From positions 1 through 33,295 of the forward strand of contig NZ_FMCW01000001.1 of the NCBI RefSeq assembly GCF_900091595.1: 33,295 nucleotides of DNA, read 5' to 3'. A program made the position numbers and the translations under genes. Below, in pieces: positions 1-9,164 of the stretch (positions are counted from its first letter, which is position 1; every line of letters begins with the position of its first letter). This DNA is from Micromonospora haikouensis. Its GTDB lineage: Bacteria > Actinomycetota > Actinomycetes > Mycobacteriales > Micromonosporaceae. A model generated the notes under the pieces. It did not search any database. It was given only the letters and a program-made list of their open reading frames with translations, and had not been told where the DNA came from.

Positions 1-54
1 ATCGTGGCCGCCGCACTCGTCCTGCTCCACACCGAACACGACCGCACCACATGA
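1..54 (+). CDS. 3' end of an upstream gene (partial)
   Basis: Frame 1 is open from the first base and ends at the TGA at 52-54, giving a 17-residue tail (IVAAALVLLHTEHDRTT). The tail is too short to assign to a family. Its stop overlaps the ATG of the next gene (ATGA at 51-54), the usual sign of translational coupling, so the two genes probably share a transcript. The gene may be the body of the protein whose DUF3320-like domain follows, but this tail shows no recognisable homology. Confidence 0.5.
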   Translation: MVAAALVLLHTEHDRTT

Positions 55-515
55 CCACCTCTTGTGATCAGAACATTGCGCGGAATGGCTCAGTGCATGT
101 CGACGTGCTCCGGCAGCGGCTCCGCGATGCCTGGGGCATCGGGAGGTTCGGCTCGAGGATGAAGGCGAACCTGGATGCCGCGATCAAGCTCGCCCATGTG
201 ACCCGGACCGGGGACTTCGTCGACCTGCCGGGCCGGGTGGTGACCGCCGTCCGGCTGCCTACCGATGAGGTGCAGCGCAAGGTCGAGCAGGTCGCCGACG
301 ACGAGATGAAACTGGCGGTCGTCCGGCTGTTGGAAAGCGGCGGCACCGTTGCCCGCGACGAACTGCTGACCGTCATTGCTCGGATGTACGGGTGGGGGCG
401 GCTGGGAGCGGAAATCACCGGGCGGCTGCGGGCGCTGCTCGGGCGCATGGTCGCCGACGGCACCGTGACCGACGACCCGGCTGGCCTTTCGTTGCGGGGC
501 GGGTCACCCATGTAG
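51..515 (+). CDS. Stand-alone DUF3320-like protein
   Basis: This 154-residue protein holds two similar winged-helix-like units, at about residues 15-60 (VDVLRQRLRDAWGIGRFGSR) and 85-148 (ELLTVIARMYGWGRLGAEI). Each has the pattern hydrophobic helix, then a W-G-x-G/x-R-x-G turn, then a second helix. This matches DUF3320, which is normally the C-terminal domain of very large DUF4011-type helicase/nuclease proteins. Here it is a separate small ORF whose ATG overlaps the previous stop. Either the large protein was split by a frameshift or the domain is encoded separately, and the upstream sequence needed to decide is outside the window. It converges on drmC with only 13 bp between the stop codons. 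Function is unknown; nucleic-acid binding is inferred only from the fold and the company it keeps. Confidence 0.7.
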   Translation: MTTSCDQNIARNGSVHVDVLRQRLRDAWGIGRFGSRMKANLDAAIKLAHVTRTGDFVDLPGRVVTAVRLPTDEVQRKVEQVADDEMKLAVVRLLESGGTVARDELLTVIARMYGWGRLGAEITGRLRALLGRMVADGTVTDDPAGLSLRGGSPM

Positions 516-528
516 TGATCGCCAGGGC

Positions 529-1335
529 TCAGGGGAGGCGTTGCAACGGTCCGACCTCGGGGGCGGTGAGGGCCCGGAAGTGCGCGACGAGCCTTTCCAC
601 CACCCCGGGGTCATGGAGCACCACGCCGACCTCGATGTTGTGGGATAACGCCCGGTCGGTGAGGTTGGCGCTGCTGACCAGCGCGACCTCACCGTCGGCG
701 GCGATGAACTTCGCGTGCAACGCGGCGTGTGGGTTTCCGTTCGCGGCCCGCCGTGCGGCCGGCCAGTGCCAGAACGTCGCCCGATCGCGGAGGGCCGCGA
801 AGGTGGCCGCCGCTCCGGATGACCCGCGCAGGGCACCGCCGTGCTCGGCTGAGCTTTCCAAAATCAGATCGATGTGTACGCCCCGGCGGGCCGCAGACCG
901 CAGCTCGGCGATCACCTCGGCCACCCCGTACGCGGCGAAGCTCGCCACGAGCAGGCTGCTCCGGGCCGCACGGACGACCTCGACGACCACGGAACTGGTG
1001 AGCCGGACCGGCACGGACGAACTGGTCGGCCCGCTGACGGCCAGCTCCGTCCGGTGCGCATCCGCCCGTTGACGGAGGAGGGCAGCGCTGCGCAGCGCCA
1101 GAGCAACCGCCGGACCGGGAAGGTCGGGTGCCTCGGTGCGCCAGCTCCTGACCAGCCGTCCGGCATGCGCGCTGACCGAGAACCCTGGCCGGACATCGAT
1201 CAGCTCGGCCGCGACCGTCGTCCCGTCGGTGGACCTGTCCACACCCATGAGCACACCGGCCCAGGCGGCGACGTGCTCGGCGGGGAGCGTGGCGGCGAGG
1301 TCGGCGATCACCTCCGCGAACCGCTCGTGGCTCAC
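529..1335 (-). CDS. drmC: DISARM protein DrmC, phospholipase D-like
   Basis: This 268-residue protein of the PLD superfamily has a single HKD signature at about residues 207-214 (HAKFIAAD), followed by SSANLTDRALSHNIE, the typical strand and loop after the catalytic His/Lys. One motif per chain implies a dimeric active site, as in PLD-type nucleases. DrmC is a core DISARM component with this fold, though reported as partly dispensable for protection. The GTG start at 1335 overlaps the drmB stop in a GTGA quartet, so it is translationally coupled as the last gene of drmA-drmB-drmC. The frame stays open far upstream of this GTG, but that extension lies inside drmB in the wrong frame. Length and position match class 1 DISARM. 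Confidence 0.9.
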   Translation of the reverse strand: MSHERFAEVIADLAATLPAEHVAAWAGVLMGVDRSTDGTTVAAELIDVRPGFSVSAHAGRLVRSWRTEAPDLPGPAVALALRSAALLRQRADAHRTELAVSGPTSSSVPVRLTSSVVVEVVRAARSSLLVASFAAYGVAEVIAELRSAARRGVHIDLILESSAEHGGALRGSSGAAATFAALRDRATFWHWPAARRAANGNPHAALHAKFIAADGEVALVSSANLTDRALSHNIEVGVVLHDPGVVERLVAHFRALTAPEVGPLQRLP

Positions 1336-3170
1336 CGGGCGAAGAACCCGGAGCCGGGGTCGGTGAGGGTGTCGACCAGCAAGGCCCGGTCCAGGTAGTG
1401 GTTGCCGCGTTCGCAGGAGGTCTCGGCGGCGAAGAGGCAGGCGTGGCAGGCGGCGGCCGACAGGCGGGCGTGCACGGTCGGGTCGTGCTCGGCGCAGAGC
1501 GGGTCGGAGCTGCACAGCCGGGCGGCGTCCAGGGCCCGTTCGACGAGTGGGCCGAGCCTGTCGGTGCGCCCCAGGGAGACGAGGCCGCCGAGGGTGCCCT
1601 CGCTGTCCGGTGCCGAGGTGTAGAGCAGCACCCCGGCCATGGGGGTGTCGCCGGAACGGGCGTAGACGCGCTCCCCGATGCCGGCAGCGCTGTATCCGCA
1701 TTCCAGGGCCAGCTCGCGGATGAGCACGTGGGCGAAGGTGTGCAGTAGGACGTACCGGGGACCGGGGTGCGCCTCCGGGTCCAGCCTGCGCTGCGCCCGC
1801 CAGAGGTCGTGGGCGCGGGTCAGCAGCTGCTCGCGTTGCTTGACCTGCGGTCGGTGTTCCCACTCGACGACGCGCTCCTCGTCGAACCGGAGGAAGATCC
1901 CTTCGCCCCGCATCTCGGCGCAGGGCAGCCAGGTCGGCTTGCCGGTGGTCAGCGGCACCCGTCGGCGGTCCGGCGTGTCGAGCACGTCCCACTCGGGAGC
2001 GTCTATCCGGGTGAAGCCGTACAGCGCGGAGACCTCCCGCAGCCGGGGGACGAGGACCACGTTCCGGAGCCAGTCCCCATGCTGGGCCGGCACCGGCTCC
2101 GGGCGGGTGGTGAAGTCGGGCAGCTCGGTGCTGGTGCCGGCGGTGAAGGCCAGCCATTCGGGCCTGCGCAGGTCGTCGCTGTCGTCGGGCTCGTCGTCGG
2201 TCCCGGCCTTGCCGCGGCGCTGGATCGCCGCCCAGACCCGGTCGACGCCGTACGGCTTCAGCTCGGCCCAGCAACCCTGGGTCGGCATGATCTGCTTGGC
2301 GATGGCGGCGTCAAGCCCGGCGAGGGGGGACAGGTCCGACCAGCGGTCGGCGACGACCTGGTCGACCGGATGCTCGGCCCGGGGGAGGCTGAACACCCGC
2401 AACTGCATGGCGAACCAGCTGTTGGTGGCGCCCAGGGCGAGCGTGCGGGTGGGGGCGTCGCAGGGCTCGTAGGTGCCGAGGTGGGGGTGGCGGCCGCGGC
2501 AGGCGGGCAGGGTGCGCTCGGCATGCAGGCCGATCGCCAGCGACATCGGTCGGGAAGCCTTGCACTCGCAGGAGATGAAGATGTTGGCCGCCTCGCCGGT
2601 GCTGCCGCGTTCGGCGAGCGTGAGCGAGTGACCGGGGCCCGGGTCCGTCCCGCCGTGCACGACGTAGGACCAGGGGAAGTCGTCCAGGTGGCCGTTGTCG
2701 CAGGCCAGCACGAAGCGGGCCGGCACTGCGGTGGGTCGGGAGTTTCCGTTGCCCCGGCAGCTGTGCACGTAGCGGGCCCGGTCCGGCTGGTAGGGCGACG
2801 ACAGCAGCTCGAACAGCCCGGAATCCGCCGGCGCGAGGCGGTTGCACCGGGTGTCCGAGCAGCGCAGCCAGGTGGGGAAGAGCGCCACCGGCACACCCAC
2901 CCGGGTCCAGTCGGCGAATAGGTCGGAGGTCTCGGGCAGGTGCGGCGGAAGCCGGAGACTCTCCACCTGGCCGCCGAGCCGGTGCCGGATCGCCGCGAGC
3001 AGTCTGTCCTCGGTGACCGTGACCGAATGCGTGAGGTCCCAGTGCGCCAGCCCCAGGGTCAGCACCGACAGGCTGGGCAGATCGGCGACCGAGCCGACGC
3101 CGTAGGTGTGCAGTAGCTGGTTGGGGCGCAGCGCGCCGACCCGCAGGCTGCGCTGCTGCGACCCGCTCAC
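1332..3170 (-). CDS. drmB: DISARM protein DrmB, DUF1998
   Basis: This 612-residue protein begins PNQLLHTYGVGSVADLP after a short leader, a typical DrmB N-terminus. The C-terminal third is DUF1998: LHTFAHVLIRELALECGY at about residue 475, then GVLLYTSAPDSEGTLGGL. A cysteine-rich stretch around 550-585 (CSSDPLC, CHACLFAAETSC) probably binds a metal. In known DISARM systems DrmB forms a complex with the helicase DrmA and binds DNA. The GTG start at 3170 overlaps the drmA stop (GTGA), and its own stop overlaps the drmC start in the same way. The reading frame extends upstream to 3305, but that part overlaps drmA and is not protein-like. Confidence 0.93.
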   Translation of the reverse strand: MSGSQQRSLRVGALRPNQLLHTYGVGSVADLPSLSVLTLGLAHWDLTHSVTVTEDRLLAAIRHRLGGQVESLRLPPHLPETSDLFADWTRVGVPVALFPTWLRCSDTRCNRLAPADSGLFELLSSPYQPDRARYVHSCRGNGNSRPTAVPARFVLACDNGHLDDFPWSYVVHGGTDPGPGHSLTLAERGSTGEAANIFISCECKASRPMSLAIGLHAERTLPACRGRHPHLGTYEPCDAPTRTLALGATNSWFAMQLRVFSLPRAEHPVDQVVADRWSDLSPLAGLDAAIAKQIMPTQGCWAELKPYGVDRVWAAIQRRGKAGTDDEPDDSDDLRRPEWLAFTAGTSTELPDFTTRPEPVPAQHGDWLRNVVLVPRLREVSALYGFTRIDAPEWDVLDTPDRRRVPLTTGKPTWLPCAEMRGEGIFLRFDEERVVEWEHRPQVKQREQLLTRAHDLWRAQRRLDPEAHPGPRYVLLHTFAHVLIRELALECGYSAAGIGERVYARSGDTPMAGVLLYTSAPDSEGTLGGLVSLGRTDRLGPLVERALDAARLCSSDPLCAEHDPTVHARLSAAACHACLFAAETSCERGNHYLDRALLVDTLTDPGSGFFAR

Positions 3171-6100
3171 GAGGACGCCCCGGCAGCGCCCACGGCGGGC
3201 GGAGCGAACGGTGGTGGGTCGTCCCCGCCGACACCGAGCTGCAGTTGGAGCTGGATGCCGGGCTCCACGTCCCGCAGGGAGGTGGGACAGGTGGTCTGCG
3301 CCCACCGGCCCTCCTCAGGGCGGTGCAACAGCCCGGCAATGTCGTCGCTGTGGTAAGGCTTGTCGTAGGCCAACCGCCGCGCGGGCCGGGCCCGCTCCCG
3401 CGCCCACAGGTCGAGGCGGGCCTCCAGCTCGTCCTCCACCCGTTGGCGAACCGTGTTGTCGGCGGCCACCTCGCTGCGACGCTTGAGGAACCGCACGACG
3501 TGGTCGGCGAGCTGACCGTGCCGGTCGAACTCGCGCGCCCGCAGGTTGCCGTTGTAGGTGCTCTCCAGATCGCGCACCAGGGCTACCAGCACCCCGGTCA
3601 GCCCCCGGTCGATTGCCCGCTCGGCGAACGGGGTCACCGACAGGGCCTCGACCTGCCGGTAGACTGTGGCGTGAAAGTGGTCGAACCGCTCGTAGTGCGA
3701 CAGGTCGCGCGGGCGGGCCCAGTTGTAGACGGTGAACACCAGGCCCGGCGCCTGCCGCCCGACCCGGCTCGTCGCCTGGATGTATTCGGCGGCGGACTTC
3801 GGCTGGTTGGCCACCACTATCACGCCGAGCCGGGCGATGTCGACACCGACGGCGATCATGCTGGTGGCGAGGAGCACGTCGACCGGCCGGGGAGCACCCT
3901 TGGGGCGGGTGCCGTCGAAGCGCACCGCGAGCCGGTCCAGCAGCGGCCGGATGGCGTCCGAGGGCATCCGGGAGGTCAGCTCCTCCAGGTAGGGGTCGTA
4001 CCGCCGGGCGAGCCCGCGCTCGTCGGCGCGAACCAGCCGGCTGGAGACGTCGTCCTCCACCAGCCGGCGCATGCCGCCCAGGTCCCGCAGGCTGTTGAAG
4101 TAGCCGACCAACGTCATGTACGGGTCGGTGACGCGGTTTCGGCCGTAGGTCTCGTGGAGCTTCTGCGCCGCCCCGAGCACGGACACGTAGACCCGGATCA
4201 GGGTCGACCGGAGCCGGTTGCCGTGCGCGCAGATGCCGATGTAGCGGCGGCCCGGGCGGTCCTCGGTCGCGCGCTGCCGCGCGAAGAAGCTGTCGGAGGC
4301 GTCGAGCCCCGACGGTGGGAAGACCCGCGTGCGCCGGTTGAACAGCGCCCCGATCTGCTGCTGGGCGCGGCGCACGGTGGCGGTGGAGGCGATCACCTTC
4401 GGCCGGGACCACTGCCCGGGGGCCGGTTCCCAACTGGCCAGCCGGTCTACCGCGGTCTCGTAGAGCCCGACCAGCGAGCCGAGCGGCCCGGAGATCAGGT
4501 GCAGCTCGTCCTGGATGATGAGGTCGGGCGGACGCAGCCGTGCACAGGGGACGACCCGGTTGCCCGGCCGGTGGCGCTTGCGCTCCCAGTCGGTCGATTC
4601 GAGGTCCTCGGTGAGGTAGCCGTGCTGGTCGCAGCGCTTGCCGACCCGGCCGAAGAGGGCGGCGGTCTCGCCCTTCCACGGCAACTGGGCGAACTTGTCG
4701 ACCGTGGCGATCACCAGGGCCGGCGGATGGCGGTAGAGCTCCTCGTCGACCAGGATCACCGGCAGCCCGACCTGGTCGCCGGCGAGCGGGTAGCCGCCCG
4801 CCTCGCTGAACGGGCACTCCACATCGAAGCAGAGCACCAGGGTCCGCCAGTGGTCGCGTTCCACCTTGATGTCCCGACCCGGCTCGATCTTCGTGCCGCA
4901 CCAGGGGCAACTGGTGAGCTGGTGCGGTGAGCCGATGCCCCGGTGTGACCGGCCCCGCCGCCGTTCGTCCAGCCACTCCTTCGCGTCCTGGGTGCGGTTC
5001 GGGGTGACCCGGCCGCCGACCCACAGCCCGATCCGGATCGGCGTCTCGCCCCAGGTCTGCGGGTCTGCGCGGCGCAGGGACTCCGCCGCGCAGATCAGCG
5101 TCGCGGCGCGCTCGAACTGCTGGATGGTGAGCAGGCGCAGGGTGTACCGCATCAGCACCGCCAGCCCGGTCCCGCCGGTCAACCCGCCGTGGTCCGGCTG
5201 GCGGCGGCGTACCGCGATGGTGAAGGCGGTGAGACCGAGGTACGCCTCGGTCTTGCCGCCACCGGTGGGGAACCAGAGCAGGTCGGCGACGGCGCGCTCG
5301 ACGTCGTCGCCCCGCTCCGGGTGCCGAGGGTCGGCCAGGGCCGGCAGGTTGATCAGGACGAAGGCCAACTGGAACGGACGCCACCGGTGGTTCTCCGGCT
5401 GGTCGGCCTCGACGACCGCCTGCGCCAACGGAAGGTGCGGGTGTTCCCGCCGCCGGGCCGCGACGACACTGTGCACCCGTTGCAGGTACATCGCCCGGTT
5501 GGCGAAGCCGAACGCCTCACGGGCCGTCGGATCCGGGGCGGCGAGCAGCCTGATGCCGGCGGCGATCCGGTCGGCCGCCTCCCGGGCGTCGCGCAGCGCC
5601 TCGCGCACCTGCGGGCCGTATTCGTCGAGCCGCCGCTGCGGGTCGGCGGCGGTCGCCTCGTTGCGGTCGATCCACGCTCGGTAGCCGGCGGCGAGGGGCT
5701 GCAACGCGGCCGTGAGGGCCTCGACCGGGCCGGCTGCCAGCTCTGCGAGCCGCCGCATGTCCAGCTCCACGTCGGCCAATTCGGGCAGGTCGTCGTCCCG
5801 CTCGCTGCTGGGCACGTCGGTGAACGGCAGCTCGTGCGCGGGGACGGTCGTGGTGCGTACCCGATGGGCCCGCAGCGGGTCGGCGGCGGATGGCTCGGCG
5901 TGGACGGCCGTGCCGTGCCCCACCGCGAACTCGGGGTGGAACCGGTAGGCCATCGCCAGCCGGCGCCGCTCCGCCCGGTCGGCGTCGTCGCCGCCGGTGA
6001 CCTGCTCCGGCCGGGGCACGAAGACCGGCTCGTCGCCCGGCGGGCCGGTCGCGGTCAACTCGACCTGGAAGATCCACCGGTTTGCCTGGCGCGGCGAATC

Positions 6101-6667
6101 GCTGTGCTCCCGGTTTTCCAGGAAGAGCGAGACCAGCCAGACGTCGCCCAGCCGGCGCACCCGCCCCCGCACCACGACCTTCGGCTGCGCCGCGTCGACG
6201 TGCTTCGGGCCGATGGGCCCCTCGCGCAGGGGCACGGTGACCGGGCCGCCGCGCTGGTGCCGCCGCCAGACCCGGCCGCCGGCGTGCTCCGCCCGCTCGT
6301 CGACCGCGATGTCGTAGCTGCCCCAGGCGGCGGTGACCCGCAGCTCGGGGACCGACGGCGGCACGCTGGTGGTGAAGCCGAGCGCGGAGGGCGCCAGGCT
6401 GGGCACGTTCGGCGCGGTCGGCTCGGGGCCGCCCTCCGCCGCGTCCGACGCGGTGGCCTCGGTGAAGGTGTCCTCAGTGGCCGGATCGACGGACACGCCG
6501 TTGGGGGCGAGCCGCCCGAGAACGTAGCGGTCGAGCGGATTCTCCCTGGCGGAGAACTCCTCGGCCGGCCCGCCGAGCGGCCCGAGCAGGTCGGCAACGA
6601 CCAGCTGTTGCAGCTTGTCGCGGATCACCCGCTCATCCGGCACGGCGAGCACGCTCTCCCCAGTCAT
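3167..6667 (-). CDS. drmA: DISARM protein DrmA, SF2-type helicase
   Basis: This 1166-residue ATP-dependent helicase is the DNA-translocating core of DISARM. Visible motifs are Walker A FPTGGGKT at residues 466-473, a DEAH-type box as QDELH at 719-723, the STAT motif III near 760, LLATSMIAVGVDIARLG near 940, and motif VI QATSRVGRQAPG near 965. A zinc-ribbon-like CPWC with later cysteines lies around 590-620. The N-terminal 400 residues are family-specific. The ATG at 6667 has no Shine-Dalgarno, but a TANNNT box sits 7 bp upstream, so the mRNA may be leaderless. This gene heads the operon drmA-drmB-drmC, with 4-bp overlaps at each junction. It lacks its usual neighbour drmMI directly upstream, because about 7.3 kb of other genes intervene. 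Confidence 0.94.
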   Translation of the reverse strand: MTGESVLAVPDERVIRDKLQQLVVADLLGPLGGPAEEFSARENPLDRYVLGRLAPNGVSVDPATEDTFTEATASDAAEGGPEPTAPNVPSLAPSALGFTTSVPPSVPELRVTAAWGSYDIAVDERAEHAGGRVWRRHQRGGPVTVPLREGPIGPKHVDAAQPKVVVRGRVRRLGDVWLVSLFLENREHSDSPRQANRWIFQVELTATGPPGDEPVFVPRPEQVTGGDDADRAERRRLAMAYRFHPEFAVGHGTAVHAEPSAADPLRAHRVRTTTVPAHELPFTDVPSSERDDDLPELADVELDMRRLAELAAGPVEALTAALQPLAAGYRAWIDRNEATAADPQRRLDEYGPQVREALRDAREAADRIAAGIRLLAAPDPTAREAFGFANRAMYLQRVHSVVAARRREHPHLPLAQAVVEADQPENHRWRPFQLAFVLINLPALADPRHPERGDDVERAVADLLWFPTGGGKTEAYLGLTAFTIAVRRRQPDHGGLTGGTGLAVLMRYTLRLLTIQQFERAATLICAAESLRRADPQTWGETPIRIGLWVGGRVTPNRTQDAKEWLDERRRGRSHRGIGSPHQLTSCPWCGTKIEPGRDIKVERDHWRTLVLCFDVECPFSEAGGYPLAGDQVGLPVILVDEELYRHPPALVIATVDKFAQLPWKGETAALFGRVGKRCDQHGYLTEDLESTDWERKRHRPGNRVVPCARLRPPDLIIQDELHLISGPLGSLVGLYETAVDRLASWEPAPGQWSRPKVIASTATVRRAQQQIGALFNRRTRVFPPSGLDASDSFFARQRATEDRPGRRYIGICAHGNRLRSTLIRVYVSVLGAAQKLHETYGRNRVTDPYMTLVGYFNSLRDLGGMRRLVEDDVSSRLVRADERGLARRYDPYLEELTSRMPSDAIRPLLDRLAVRFDGTRPKGAPRPVDVLLATSMIAVGVDIARLGVIVVANQPKSAAEYIQATSRVGRQAPGLVFTVYNWARPRDLSHYERFDHFHATVYRQVEALSVTPFAERAIDRGLTGVLVALVRDLESTYNGNLRAREFDRHGQLADHVVRFLKRRSEVAADNTVRQRVEDELEARLDLWARERARPARRLAYDKPYHSDDIAGLLHRPEEGRWAQTTCPTSLRDVEPGIQLQLQLGVGGDDPPPFAPPAVGAAGASS

Positions 6668-6693
6668 GAGAGCGACCGTAGCGTTTCCCTACG
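6668..6693 (-). promoter_or_regulatory. Putative leaderless promoter of drmA with small dyad
   Basis: Read on the minus strand, TACGGT (plus positions 6675-6680) lies 7 bp before the drmA ATG, the spacing expected of an actinobacterial -10 box for a leaderless transcript. No good -35 hexamer is visible 17-18 bp further up. A 5-bp inverted repeat (CGTAG at 6677-6681, CTACG at 6689-6693) overlaps the box and could be an operator. Assignment rests on spacing and pattern only. Confidence 0.35.
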
Positions 6694-6770
6694 ACATGGC
6701 GGGGGTCGGTCCGTGCGGCACCTTCGGTGGGGTGGATCCGTTAGGCTACGGCGGGCCGGTCATACGGCGT

Positions 6771-7994
6771 TTGCTACAGGCAAGGGCCGGGGCGAATCGA
6801 GGTGGCGAGATTTCCGAGCTGGAGCCAGACGTCCTCGAAGAGTTGGACTCGCTCGGACGAGCGACGGGCATTGAGGTCGACGACGCCCAGGACGCCCGCG
6901 CCGATCAGGCGATCGACGCGATCCACACCCCGTTCGACCCGGAAAAGATCGACGTGGTCACCCGTAACACCACGGTCGACTTGCTGTTGTCCCGCATCCG
7001 CACGGGGCGCGTCGACCTGCAACCCGACTTCCAGCGTCAGGCCGGGATCTGGCGGGCGATGGCCAAGAGCCGCCTGATCGAGTCGCTGCTGCTGCGCATT
7101 CCGCTGCCCACCTTCTACGCCGCGGAGGGCGACGACGAGGCGTGGGCCATGGTCGACGGCATCCAGCGACTGACCACGATCGCGCAGTTCATCGAGCCGG
7201 AGGCGATCAATAGGGAGCCGCTGCGGCTGGTCAACCTGGAATACCTGGGCCAGGAATACGACGGCAAGACCTTCGATGATCTGCCCGGGCGGTTGCAGAC
7301 CCGGCTGAGGGAGACCGAGCTCATCGTGCACCTCATCCGGCGGAACACGCCGGAGGAGGTCAAGTTCAACATCTTCGCCCGGATCAACACCGGCGGCCTG
7401 CCGCTCTCCCGGCAGGAGCTGCGGCACGCCCTGATTCCGGGCAAGGGCCGGGAGATTCTGCGCGAGTGGGCCGAGTCCGACGTGTTCCGCTCGGCAACCG
7501 GCGACAGCGTGCGCAGCGAGCGGATGGTCGACCGGGAGATGATCCTGCGGTTCATCGCCTTCCGGCTGACCAGCCCGTACGACTACGACCACGACGACTT
7601 CGACCGCTTCCTGCGGGAAGCCATGCGCAACCTGAACGCGTTGCCCCCGTCTGAGGTCGAGCGGCTGTGGAAAGAGTTCGGCATCGCGATGATCGCGGCC
7701 AAAGGGATCTTCGAGCAGCATGCCTTCCGCAAGCGCGACCGGGCCGGGGGTAGCCGCCGCATGCCCATCAACAAAGCTCTGTTCGAGGCGATCTCGGTCA
7801 ACCTCGCGGAGCTCGGCGGTCCGGGAATGGCGCTGCTGATGACGCAGCGACGCAAGGTGGAGAAGAAGTTCATCGGCCTGATGAACGACGTCGACTTCCA
7901 AGGTGCGATCTCCCAAGGGACGGGTGACCCAGGCAAGGTGCGCCTGCGCTTTGCGCTCATCCGGAAGATCTTCGAGTCGGTGGTGGGCCGATGA
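6771..7994 (+). CDS. DUF262 protein (ParB/Srx-like nuclease or NTP sensor)
   Basis: DUF262 family. With the TTG start used here it has 407 residues. Diagnostic motifs are LQPDFQR near residues 83-89, MVDGIQRLTTI near 127-137 (canonical DGQQR), and FARINTGGLPLSRQELRHAL. DUF262 is the N-terminal domain of GmrSD and SspE-type enzymes, where it senses or hydrolyses NTPs and controls DNA cleavage. No HNH/DUF1524 partner domain is visible, so any nuclease must be this domain or another subunit. The start is uncertain: the frame is open from 6615, with ATG at 6666 and 6696, GTG at 6732 and TTG at 6771, none with a strong ribosome site. Family-like sequence begins only at ISELEPDVLEEL. It overlaps the next ATPase gene by 4 bp (ATGA). 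Sequence here is visibly less GC-rich than in the drm genes. Confidence 0.85.
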   Translation: MLQARAGANRGGEISELEPDVLEELDSLGRATGIEVDDAQDARADQAIDAIHTPFDPEKIDVVTRNTTVDLLLSRIRTGRVDLQPDFQRQAGIWRAMAKSRLIESLLLRIPLPTFYAAEGDDEAWAMVDGIQRLTTIAQFIEPEAINREPLRLVNLEYLGQEYDGKTFDDLPGRLQTRLRETELIVHLIRRNTPEEVKFNIFARINTGGLPLSRQELRHALIPGKGREILREWAESDVFRSATGDSVRSERMVDREMILRFIAFRLTSPYDYDHDDFDRFLREAMRNLNALPPSEVERLWKEFGIAMIAAKGIFEQHAFRKRDRAGGSRRMPINKALFEAISVNLAELGGPGMALLMTQRRKVEKKFIGLMNDVDFQGAISQGTGDPGKVRLRFALIRKIFESVVGR

Positions 7995-9151
7995 TCGAGC
8001 GGCTGCGCCTGGAGAACTTTAAGGCTTTTCGACACCTGGATCTGCCTCTGGCGCCCCTCACCCTGCTCAGCGGGGTGAACGCAGCCGGCAAGAGCACCGC
8101 CATGCAGGCGCTGGCGCTGCTACGGCAGTCGGACGATGCAGGGGTGCTCGACACCAAGGGCGGGCTGCTGCTCAATGGGGAACTCGTCGAACTTGGTGTC
8201 GGGCAGGACGTACTCCACGAGAACTACGCGGACGGCAGGGGAGGGGGCAGGGTCTTCATCGCCGTCGCCGTCACGATCGACGGGCACGAAAGCCGCTGGC
8301 GGGTCGAATATCGGACTGCCGAGGACCGTGAGGCCGATCTGCTCAAATTCCCGCTGAGTTGGGAAGGCTCTGACCAGCCGCCGACGCCGTGGCACCCGCC
8401 GAAGCGGAAAGGCCTCTTCTCAGCCGGTTTCCAATATCTGCGGGCCGACCGGATCGTGCCGGCCGTGACCTACCCGAAGTCGTTCGAGATGGCGGTGCGG
8501 CGGGGATTCCTCGGAGTCCGGGGTGAGCACACGGTGAACTACCTGCGGGCTCGCGAGGACTGGGTCACCTCGCCTGATCTGCTTCATCCGGCCGCGAAGT
8601 CGACCGGTCTGCTCGACCAGGCCGAGGCGTGGCTGCGGGAGATCTGTCCCGGCGTCAACCTGATGGCAGAGGACCTGCGCGGCACCGACATGGTGCGGTT
8701 GAGCTACGGATTCGGCGGCACTGCCGGCATCACGTCGTCCAACATCCGTTACCGTCCCACCAACGTCGGCTTCGGCCTGACGTATGCCCTGCCGATCATT
8801 GTGGCCTGCCTTTCCGCAGGTCCGGGCCGGTTGGTGATGCTGGAGAATCCGGAAGCGCATCTGCACCCCCGGGGTCAGACAATGGTGGCGCGGCTGGCCT
8901 GCCGTGCCGTGGCGGCGGGCGGCCAGTTGATAATCGAGAGCCACAGCGATCATGTGCTCAACGGAGTGCGACTCGCCGTCAAGGACGGGGTATTGACGCC
9001 GAATCACGTGGCGTTGCATTATTTTGACCGGAACGACGACGGCGAGATCGAGGTCAGCTCTCCCGAGATTGACCCCGACGGCATGTTGTCGCAGTGGCCC
9101 AGGGGTTTCTTCGACGAGTGGGACAGGGCGCTTGATCGTCTGCTCGACTGA
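7991..9151 (+). CDS. DUF3696 AAA/ABC-type ATPase
   Basis: This 386-residue ATPase belongs to the SMC/OLD-like group. The N-terminus carries NFKAFRHLDL and Walker A GVNAAGKST at residues 28-36. Walker B is LVMLENPEAHLHP near 281-293, followed by the switch histidine in IIESHSDHVLNG. The end (IDPDGMLSQWPRGFFDEWDRAL) is the DUF3696 tail. ABC-type ATPases of this sort act as sensors or motors in several anti-phage systems, usually regulating a partner nuclease. The ATG overlaps the DUF262 stop by 4 bp and the next gene follows 13 bp later, so all three are one operon. I infer that the ATPase and the DUF262 protein form one complex. The substrate is unknown. Confidence 0.92.
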   Translation: MIERLRLENFKAFRHLDLPLAPLTLLSGVNAAGKSTAMQALALLRQSDDAGVLDTKGGLLLNGELVELGVGQDVLHENYADGRGGGRVFIAVAVTIDGHESRWRVEYRTAEDREADLLKFPLSWEGSDQPPTPWHPPKRKGLFSAGFQYLRADRIVPAVTYPKSFEMAVRRGFLGVRGEHTVNYLRAREDWVTSPDLLHPAAKSTGLLDQAEAWLREICPGVNLMAEDLRGTDMVRLSYGFGGTAGITSSNIRYRPTNVGFGLTYALPIIVACLSAGPGRLVMLENPEAHLHPRGQTMVARLACRAVAAGGQLIIESHSDHVLNGVRLAVKDGVLTPNHVALHYFDRNDDGEIEVSSPEIDPDGMLSQWPRGFFDEWDRALDRLLD

Positions 9152-9164
9152 CGAGGAGTGACTC

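Noticed and set aside
1336..2274. N-terminal extension of drmC up to 2274
   Set aside because: It is the out-of-frame reading of drmB. The GTG at 1335 with a GTGA overlap gives a normal-length DrmC.
3245..6874. Two 561-codon plus-strand open frames opposite drmA (3245-4930 and 5189-6874)
   Set aside because: Antisense shadows: no domains, no ribosome sites, and the minus-strand helicase motifs are intact throughout.
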